Source: Heterohyrax brucei
Lineage: Eukaryota; Chordata; Mammalia; Hyracoidea; Procaviidae
Reading direction: 5' to 3'
NCBI GenBank assembly: GCA_028571685.1
Contig: CM053140.1
Location: forward strand, 28,811,501-28,875,500
Length of the DNA stretch: 64,000 nucleotides
The first letter of the stretch is position 1, and each line of letters opens with the position of its first letter. The notes beneath the pieces are model-generated. The model was not told where the DNA came from and did not search any database. It worked only from the letters and a program-made list of their open reading frames with translations. Shown piece after piece: positions 56,641 to 64,000 of the stretch. Both the position numbers and the translations under genes were made by a program.

Positions 56641-58852
56641 ACGCTGGCTTCGCTTCCCTTCAGAAGCCCCCAACCTCCACTTCCTCAGACACACATTCGG
56701 CCTTCTGCGCCTCTCGCACTTCATAGTCCCCCTCCTTCTCAGTGCCCCCGAGTCCTCAGGACTCTTGCTTCCTCTCAGAACCCTCACTTCTCCTTAGACC
56801 ACCTCCCGCAGCTCCGCCACAGAGCCCCTCACTCTGGTCAGGGCCGCCTCCGGAGCTCCTCAGTCCTGCTTAGAAACCCCCTTCGCCTCAGAACTCCCCT
56901 CCTCAGACCCCTCCACTCCCTCAAAGCCTCTGACTCCTTGTGGTTCCCGCTCCTCCCCAGAACCGTCATTGTTAGGAGCCCCTAGTTCATCACCATCCCC
57001 TAGTCCATCTCCAGAAGCCCAGCACGCCAGACTCTGCTCCTGGGCTTCTTGGCCTCGCTGGCTCCCTTAAGCTGGCTCAGGGTTCCAGTGTGTGTGGTTC
57101 CATCACGAAAGTGAGAACTGAGTGATTTTCTCAACTGCACAAGTCAATTCTGTTCACCTTTCAAGATGCAGCTTAAAAGCAATCTTGCCTGTTTATTCAT
57201 CTACTTGACCTACATTCTGGGCCTAGAAGACACCAGCCTGTGTTTAACAAATGATGTTTAGAGTGCCTCCCCTGCCATGCACCCCAAGTCAGATTGCATC
57301 TTTACAAGTCTGTTTCTTGCTGTTACGCATCGCAACATCAGAGAAAGATTCTTGTGTGAGAAAAGAGTAGTTGGCTATGAGTCACTTCTTCAAAGTTATG
57401 GGGGCTACTGGAGCTGTTTGCTTTGAGGACGAGCAACAGATGGAGCCTCAATCAAGGATCCTCAGCCTTGCTGGAACACATTCAGAGCACAGCCAGGTCT
57501 CTTCGGTGCTACTGGACAGGAAATTCAAACATTATCTGGTGTGGTTGAATTAGGTTAGGGAAAGTGAGACTCCAAAGGGGGAGGCAGGGAATAGAAATGA
57601 GTGGCAGGGGCTGGGTGTAAGAAACAGTGAAAGCTCCTGATGAAGAGAACCCAACATTTGGCCCCAGTGACAGAAAGTAATTAAGATACTTGGACAGTGG
57701 ATAAGCAATGTGACCTGTGCGAAAGGGCAGCTGCCAATGCAGTGCAGTGTAGGAGGCCTGAGAAATCCTGGATAACTCTGGTGGACAATGTCAGGGTAGA
57801 GAATAAAAACTTGAAATGACTTGGCAGGGATGAGAGCCCTATAAGAGGGAAAAACTGCCAAGACCCCAAAGGAGACCCAGGGCAGAACTTGGAGGTTGCT
57901 GATACAAAAGCAGCCATCTAAGGTGATGCATAGCTGCCTTTTGGAGGCCATCAGGAGTCAGTCCCCCATCCCATATGGGTTATTCAGTTGCAATGGCCCC
58001 CTAACTGACATATCTGTCCAATAGGCCATGAGCTCCGTGGAGGGAGGGACCCCATCGTTCACAGGCTTGCACCTGGTTCAATGCCGGAGCATGTGGTAGA
58101 AGGCACTGGCGTGGATGTCATCTCTGGAGATTCAGGGCCCTGGCTGTAGGGTCCATGGTGCCCAATTTGGACCCTACAGAAGTGCCTAGCACCCCCAGCT
58201 TATTCTTGCCTTTTTACAGAGCTAGGTTGGGGCAAAGTAAGTTTCCCCAAAGTAAAACCCAGTCTCATTTAGTGTAGAAGGACCTAAATATTTTTGGTTC
58301 TCCAGCATGTGTTAGTGCCTTAAGAGTCTGGTTTCTTAAGAGAGACCTGAGTTCAGATACTGACTGATATTCAGCCTATGAACATGAAGTGAGGAGAACA
58401 ACATCCAGATGCCAGTCCTCTGTGTCTGGCAGGGCACTATCAGTGCTAATTGCCTCTATCAGCATCTGAGAAGTGGCTCACCATAGGGCTGGCTTTCCTG
58501 ATGCTTTGGAGGACTATGGGGCAAAGACAGGGAGAACCAGGCTGAGCTTGTGACTAACTCCAGGGACTGGTGGGAATCTGAAGCTCTTTCCCCAGACGGC
58601 CTCTGCAATCCCTTCAGGCAACTCTGTGCCCTTTCAAAACTGTGTGACCCTAGGCAAGATCTCAAGCTCTTTGAACCTGTCCCTACATGAAATAAGTGTA
58701 ATATTTGTGCCACAAGATGCAAATGATTAAATAATGCATGTAAAGTGCTTACCAGTGTGCCAGGTACCTCAAGAAGTGAATGGCAACTCTCAATTTGTGC
58801 AAGCAGCTCCATGGACCCTACTATCTGTGGCTCCCAAGTTAAGTACAAGGTC
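56641..58852. other. Intergenic DNA between PBX4 and LPAR2
   Basis: No exon or assignable repeat recognised over about 2.2 kb. C+T-rich sequence at 56.65-57.0 kb fades out of the CpG island. Confidence 0.5.
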
Positions 58853-59371
58853 TGATGATTATGTTCATGAACTCATCTTAGAAAAAGTGCTACATACCCC
58901 ACTGCTGAGTATCACTATGGTCACCTTTGAAATACTTCACTTGGGAAGCTATGCACTGACACCAGCACCTAGTTCACCCTTCAAAGCAATTTTGGAACTC
59001 TTTTTCTAGAATGCCCATCAGGGTTGTCATTGTTACCCTTTCAATATTCCCTTTATGTTTGATTAAAGAAAAAAGTCATTAGAGGCCAGATCAGGTGATT
59101 GGGGAGGGTGTTCCAATACAGTTATTTGTTTACTGGCTAAAAACTCCCTCACAGACAACTATACAATTAAGTTCATGAACTTGCCACCTTGCCATCATGT
59201 GCAATGGCCCTTCCAGAAAGAGTTCCAAAATTGCTTTGAGAAGTGGACCATGCACTAGTATTGGTGTTTAGGTCTCCAAGGGGAGTACTCTGAAGGTAAT
59301 TGTAGTGATATTCAGCAGTGAGGTATGTAGCACTTAGAACAATTAAGTTTGTGGATTTAATTGTCAGACCT
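58853..59371. mobile_element. Palindromic mariner derivative, copy 3
   Basis: Same two-armed structure as copies 1 and 2: 'aaaaagtgctacatacccca' on the left and 'gaggtatgtagcacttagaa' on the right, with the transposase C-terminal remnants in inverted order. Confidence 0.85.
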
Positions 59372-59779
59372 CATATGTAGGTGGTGGGATGTGCAATGAG
59401 ATGGTCAGGGCTTATGACCTTTCAACAACCTGGACTCAGACTAAAAGGTAGGCAAGATATGGAACCTGCATAGGCTAGAGACCATCCTGGGTCCTCAGCT
59501 CTCCCTCTAGGGGGCTGGGGGGGACAGGTGGGCAGTGAGATGGAGGCAGGGGAACAGGCTGAGGTGACACATGACAAAGGCAGACAGGAAAAGACACAAG
59601 ACTCCAGAAAGAGGTGGAATAACAAGTCAGCCTAAGGCAGCAGAAGAACAAGAACAGGGCTGAAGAGATGCCATGTTGAAAGGTCCTTCTAGGCACCAGA
59701 ACCACAATGGACAATTCAAGCACACAGGAACAGGAAGACTGAGTTGAAAACAATGCTTTGGATACCTCCTGGACCTCTG
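59372..59779. other. Intergenic DNA, unclassified
   Basis: No exon or assignable repeat seen. Confidence 0.45.
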
Positions 59780-60317
59780 TGATGCTTAAGGTTGTACATT
59801 AACTTAGCTAGGCCATGATTCTTAGTGGTTTGGCAGTCATGATGCGATCATTTCCATAATGAGATGTGACAGAATGTGATCACCTCCATGATATGTTCTG
59901 CTGTGACCAGCCAGTCAGGTGAAGGAGATTTTCCTTGGGCGTGTGGTCTGCATTGAATATAAGTGGACATTTTGGCAATGCTCATGGGTTTTTTTACTCA
60001 CTCTGGATCCCGCAGCTGGCTCCTTGTTGTCTGACCTCCAGGTCTTGGGACTTCAGCTGGCAGGTTACCTGTGGTCTTGCCTGCCAATCCATTCATTGAT
60101 CTTTGTAGCCTATGAGCAAGAGCCCTGCTCTCTGACCTGCTGAACTTGGGTTCATCAGCCCCTGTGGCTATGCGAAACAGCAGAAGCTTCTGTCCTAACC
60201 AAAGTACTTGAGAAGTTCCAGACTCTACAACTGAGTAAGCCATTTCCTTGATATAAATCTCTCTCTCATTTATATGCTTCAGTGGTTTCACTTCTTTAGC
60301 AAATCCAGCCTAAGACA
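59780..60317 (+). mobile_element. ERVL-type solo LTR
   Basis: Related to the LTR at 18.87-19.35 kb: 'gattttccttgggcgtgtgg', 'gagccctgctctctgacctg', and end 'aatccagcctaagaca'. No internal region follows. It lies about 570 bases beyond the LPAR2 stop codon, on the opposite strand. Confidence 0.7.
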
Positions 60318-60884
60318 ACTTCCTCAGTTCTAACCGGGACAAGCAAGCAGTCCAACGTCACAAGGGACCACAAAACCTTTACCAGCTTCCACTCAGTACT
60401 CCCCCAGCCTGTGCCCCTAAAGAATCAGCCTCGAGCATATGGTGCATCCATGGTCCTTCCTTGCTACCCTTTCACACTGGGCAGCATGGCCTGAGAGAGC
60501 TCTCGTCACTCCTACCTTTAACGCCCAAACCACCATGCACAAGAAACCTCCACCCAGTCCACAGGGCTCACCAGGGATGTGTTGTAAAAACAGAAAAATG
60601 TCTGCTAAAAATCCCCAAAACCTGAGATAAGTGAGGAGTCAGATGGCTGTCTCCATCTGACTCCCCCCAAGGCCCTTCTCAGAGATTACTCCAAGCCCCC
60701 ACACCCTGGGACAGAGCCATAGGCCTGGGGAGGGCTAGCAGTAGTGCTGTGCTGAACCAGACTGTGGAGCTGCCGTTAGGTTTGTCCCACAAGATAGGGC
60801 TGAGCCAGGTGAGTCCCCTGGCTGCCTGAGTGCACAGGGACTGCAGATCTGGCACTCATTACATCCTGCTGATGCCCAAGGCAG
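60318..60884 (-). other. LPAR2: LPAR2 3' UTR and downstream
   Basis: Follows the stop codon on the minus strand. I see no canonical AATAAA or ATTAAA on the minus strand here, so the poly(A) site is either non-canonical or further downstream, inside or beyond the ERVL-type LTR. Confidence 0.5.
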
Positions 60885-61198
60885 CTAAAGGGTGGAGTCC
60901 ATTAACGGGTGTCCATTCTCAGGAAGCATGATTCGAGTGCTGGCACCTGTTCCAGCAGAGGTTGTGTAGCGGGTAGATTCGTGGGTGGACTGGCGGAGAC
61001 ACAGACAGCAGAGAATGCGGCGGAAGGTACGGCGCATCTCAGCATCACGACACGAGTACACCACAGCGTTGACCAGTGAATTGGCCTCGGCCAAGAGTAG
61101 GAAATACTTCTCCACAGCAAGGACATTGCAGGACTTGCAGTCCAGACCATCCAGGAGCAGCACTACCTGGCCTGGTGTCCAGCAGACCACAAATGCCC
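60885..61198 (-). CDS. LPAR2: LPAR2 coding exon 3: TM6, TM7 and C-tail
   Basis: Encodes residues 248-351 of the lysophosphatidic acid receptor 2. It begins after a 'tcatcccacag' acceptor and completes the Gly codon split by the intron. TM6 has the C-W-T-P motif (253-256), the rotamer switch of class A receptors. TM7 carries N-A-V-V-Y in place of the usual N-P-x-x-Y, which is normal for this receptor. Two adjacent Cys and a third (310, 311, 313) are likely palmitoylation sites. The protein ends in D-S-T-L, a class I PDZ ligand; in human this binds NHERF2 and MAGI3. Stop TAG at 60885-60887. Intact, with no lesions. Confidence 0.97.
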
Positions 61199-61794
61199 CT
61201 GTGGGATGAGAGGACAGGGTATGAAGAGGCCCAGCACCCACAGCTCTGATCTGGGGCTAGAGCTCAGGCAGCAGCTGCTGGCCTCACAGAGGAGGTGGAC
61301 CATTAAGATGCGAACCTTTTTCTTATTTGTCTTCCTACCTGGCACAAGGTAGCCCTAGACTGGGAAATTTCCAGTGTTTAAGGGCTGTTCCATGGTGGAT
61401 GAGGGTCACTGTGGGACAGGCTGGTTACTCAGTGAACAAAAGGGTCACTCCTCAATCTTGTGGGTGGGTGTACCATCATGGGAGGGGCTGGATCCCTTCA
61501 GCCTCTCTTGTCCTTTCCATTCTACATTTACCAGTCAGAATGACTACATTACTTCCTTCTCAGAAATTCTGAAGGGCTTCCCATGGAACTCAGAACAAAA
61601 CCTACCTGTGACTCCTGTCCTTTGATGTCTTGCTGACATTCCTTACGACAGGCCTGCATGTGGGCTTCCTTTTCTCTTGGAGGGCCCTGGCCTGGTCCCT
61701 ACTTAGAGATCTCACCTTACTGTTCCCTCTGCCTGGAACTCTCTTTATCAGATCACTTGTAGGGGCTGAGGGCCAAGCTGAGGGCTCCACTCAC
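61199..61794 (-). other. LPAR2: LPAR2 intron 2
   Basis: 596 bases with GT donor (61793-61794) and AG acceptor (61199-61200). No repeat recognised. Confidence 0.9.
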
Positions 61795-62536
61795 CCAGGA
61801 TGATGATGACGGTCTTGACCAGGCTGAGTGTGGTCTCACGGTAGCGGGGGTGGCAGCTGACATGTTCTGCCATGCGCTGAACGCGTCTCCTCACATAGAA
61901 GAAAATGTGGGTGTAGACAGCCACCATGAGCACGAAGACAAGCAGGCTGGACAGGGCCCACACAGCCAGGTAGGAGCGGCTGAGCAGGGGTGCCATGCGT
62001 GAGCAGCGGTCCAGGGCACAAAGGCAGTGCCAGGAGTGGGCCGGCAACAGCCCCAGGCCCAGCGCAGCCACCCAAACGCCCACAATGAGCATGACAATGC
62101 GCCCACGGGGCAGGCGACTGTGTAGCTGCACAGCCATTAAACTGCGGTGCCGCTCCACAGCGATGGCCAGCAGCGTGGCCACTGATGCTGTCAGGCTTGT
62201 GTCCAGCAGACCCTGCCGCAGAAACCAGCCCTTGAGTGAGAGGTGGGCTGTGCGTGGGCCGGTGTGGAACATGAGGAAGAGATAGGCCACACCAGCGAAG
62301 AGGTCAGCAGCCGCTAGGTTGCCAAGCAGGTAGTAAATGGGCAGGTGGAAGCGGCGGTTAGAGGCGATGGCTGCGATGACTAGCAGGTTTGTGAGCAGTA
62401 CCAGGACACTGACAGTCAGCCCCAGGGCCACCACAACCACATCCTTGGGCCGCCAGTGCGAGCTGAGCTCCTTGCCACTGTTGTTGTAGAAAAAGCCAAT
62501 GGTCTCATTGTAGTAGCACTGGCCCATGGTGACCAT
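61795..62536 (-). CDS. LPAR2: LPAR2 coding exon 2: N-terminus to TM6 start
   Basis: Encodes residues 1-247 and the first base of codon 248 of LPA receptor 2 (EDG4), a plasma-membrane GPCR for lysophosphatidic acid coupling to Gi, Gq and G12/13. N-X-S/T glycosylation sites are at N10 and N18. TM1 spans about 33-58, TM2 67-90, TM3 106-127, TM4 146-166 and TM5 185-210. R107-Q108 at the top of TM3 is the signature of LPA rather than S1P recognition (Gln versus Glu). E-R-H at 128-130 replaces D-R-Y, as in its relatives. The start is placed at the first ATG, which follows the intron acceptor 'gcccctag' directly; Met4 has a better context and could also serve. Total length of 351 residues equals the human protein. 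Confidence 0.97.
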
Positions 62537-63292
62537 CTAGGGGCACAGAAAGAGCAGTCAGTGTAGGCAGCATTTGCTCTAAGGGTACAGGAGAGAGCAG
62601 CAGCTGGAGGGGAGGGTCGGGACAGTCAGAGCAGGAAGGGCAAGGGTCTCAAGCTCTGGTCCTCCCTGCCAGGTGATGGTGGGTGACCAAGGAGACCTGG
62701 GAAAAGCCAGCTACAAGGGTAGGGTGGGCAGCTGTTTCTTAGTCAACTCAGACTTTTAGGGAAGATATCTCCCAACCCAAATGATTGGCTTGTTTCTCTA
62801 GTCCAATCCAGGCCCACGTGTCCTCTGTGAGAGAGGAGGAGGAGTAGCTGGGACAGGACAAAGGGGCGTGAGCCGAGTAGCTTAGGGAGGGTCAGCTGGG
62901 TGCCCCGGTCATCGCAAGGAGCAGAGACGGGTGTGTGTTCACACAGGGTGAAGTCGTTGCTGGGACAGTGGAGACGGCCCATGCTGGGCACTGAGGTGAC
63001 CGGGGCGACCCGAGGGGACAGCGGGGCGTTCCCAAAGCGGGAGGGATGCCGGGCAGTTCCAAGTGGGACGGAGAACCTTGGCAATCACGGGGACAAAGAA
63101 GGCAGTCGGGGAGCGGAGACTGGTCTGGCCACCCGACGACGCCCCAGGCTGGGGGTGGAGGGAAGGAGAGGCACGTGCCCGCCCAGACCCGGCAGAGCCG
63201 CCCCTCTGAGGCCTCAGGACCGGCACGCCTTCCCGGGAATCTGCACCCCCTCAGTCCTTGACGGCCCCACCCACAGTCCTTGACAGCCTCAC
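62537..63292 (-). other. LPAR2: LPAR2 intron 1
   Basis: 756 bases between a non-coding first exon and the coding exon. Donor GT at 63291-63292; acceptor AG at 62537-62538. Its 5' half is CpG-rich. Confidence 0.7.
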
Positions 63293-63430
63293 CTGGGCCA
63301 CCCGTCACACCACGGACAGGGCGGGCTCGCGGGGAGTTCGGGTGGGCCTGAGGCCCATGGCCTGATGGCAGTGGCGGCAGCCGGAGTGAGAGAGTGCGGG
63401 TGCGCCGGGCGCGGCTGCTAGAGCGGGCTG
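63293..63430 (-). other. LPAR2: LPAR2 5' non-coding exon 1 (predicted)
   Basis: A 'cccag|gtgagg' donor at 63293/63292 lies in the CpG island at the right distance for the single 5' UTR exon expected for LPAR2. The transcript start is not visible; the 5' limit is a guess from the edge of the GC-box cluster. Confidence 0.5.
63305..63358 (-). other. Possible upstream ORF in LPAR2 exon 1
   Basis: ATG in a good context ('caggccATGG') opens 17 codons and stops 12 bases before the predicted donor. If exon 1 is as predicted, this small frame would sit upstream of the receptor start and could reduce its translation. Confidence 0.4.
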
Positions 63431-63975
63431 GAGGCGGGCCCAGCCCAGGGCGCCCCGCCCCCGCCCCCTGCCCACCCCGCCCCTGCCACCCCGCCCCTGC
63501 TCTGCCACCTCGCCCGACTCTGCCACCTGGGGGAGACCCGCCCTGACCAGGACGCCAGCAGCTGTGCCGCCACCACCTGAGGGAACCGCTCCACAGCCCA
63601 CCTGGGGGGCTCTGCCTTCACAACAGGGGAGGGGTCTCCCGGAACCTCAGCCCCTCTATTTCCTTCCAGCTGCGCGGTCACCACTTGGTTTCCGGTACAG
63701 GACCCCCACTCTGGCCTCCGCCCACCTCACAAACCCGCAGTTTTGGACCCACGGGGCTGAGTTGCCTGGTGGCAGGAGAATTCCTCTTGACCTAACACCT
63801 CCTGGGGCGCAACTCCAGGCGGTCTGGGGTTCGCGCCCAGCCTGTCCCCGCCCGCTCTCTGGCATCCAATCGGTCGCTGTGTTGCAAGCCACGCCCTGAG
63901 CCAACCCCGCGCCTACCGCAGAGACCCCCATCCGCCTCTGCTTCCCCAGCCCGGAGCTACCGAGTGTTGGTCGCC

Positions 63976-64000
63976 ATGGCCCCACCGGGCCTCTTTAGCC
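63976..64000 (+). other. Possible start codon at window edge
   Basis: An ATG in strong context ('tcgccATGGcc') opens M-A-P-P-G-L-F-S before the window ends, about 110 bases after a CCAAT box. In human the next gene (GMIP) runs on the same strand as LPAR2, so a plus-strand gene is not expected. It cannot be judged from eight codons. Confidence 0.2.

Larger units (their letters stand above)
62880..63960 (-). promoter_or_regulatory. LPAR2: LPAR2 CpG island promoter
   Basis: G+C- and CpG-rich. A cluster of GC boxes in near-tandem array ('ccaccccgcccctg' units) occupies about 63450-63510, just upstream of predicted exon 1. A CCAAT box is at 63865-63869. Confidence 0.75.

Noticed and set aside
55845-56726. 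293-codon plus-strand open frame over the PBX4 CpG island
   Set aside because: It lies antisense to the verified PBX4 exon 1 and promoter, is rich in Pro/Ser/Ala/Gly as any CpG island frame would be, and resembles no family. Long stop-free frames are common at such G+C content.
1-64000. CRISPR arrays, bacterial operons, phage or other prokaryotic systems
   Set aside because: Introns, SINEs, LINEs, LTRs, CpG islands and vertebrate genes show this is mammalian nuclear DNA. The closely spaced repeats are microsatellites and transposons.

Overview
This is a stretch of nuclear DNA from a placental mammal, almost certainly an afrotherian and most likely a paenungulate such as an elephant. The evidence is the repeat content: about 25 copies of the tRNA-derived AfroSINE, a partner RTE (BovB-like) LINE, an L1 with the afrotherian-type 3' UTR, and ERVL/MaLR-type LTRs. 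The species call is inference. The gene order matches human chromosome 19p13.11, where PBX4 and LPAR2 are neighbours read in the same direction. Both lie on the minus strand here. Layout: positions 1-5,570 are intergenic DNA with RTE and L1 fragments and an unexplained CpG-rich island at about 4.8-5.4 kb. Positions 5,577-56,090 hold the PBX4 locus. All eight exons can be found in order (exon 8 at 6.1 kb, 7 at 8.2, 6 at 8.6, 5 at 11.0, 4 at 11.4, 3 at 11.8, 2 at 26.9, 1 at 56.0 kb). The introns are filled with nested transposons, most densely at 28-31 kb and 34-48 kb. Positions 55.8-56.6 kb are the PBX4 CpG-island promoter. Positions 56.6-60.3 kb are intergenic DNA with a mariner derivative and an ERVL-type LTR. 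Positions 60,885-63,430 hold LPAR2, followed by its CpG island to the window end. The main discovery is that PBX4, a TALE-class homeobox gene expressed mainly in testis in other mammals, is broken. It has in-frame stops in exons 2, 3, 4 and 6, length-changing indels in exons 2, 3, 4, 5 and 8, no visible start codon in exon 1 and a GC donor after exon 3. Splice sites and exon order are mostly kept. It is therefore a decayed gene in its original place, not a retrocopy. Next door, LPAR2 is fully intact: 351 codons, correct splice sites, all GPCR motifs and the C-terminal PDZ ligand. The transposon landscape is also readable. It includes a complete non-coding MaLR/ERVL-type provirus with matching 5-bp target duplications, a host L1 split into four blocks by later insertions, an L1 with a 16-bp target duplication inside another L1, and three copies of a palindromic mariner derivative. 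I found no other intact protein-coding gene, no tRNA or rRNA gene and no CRISPR array.
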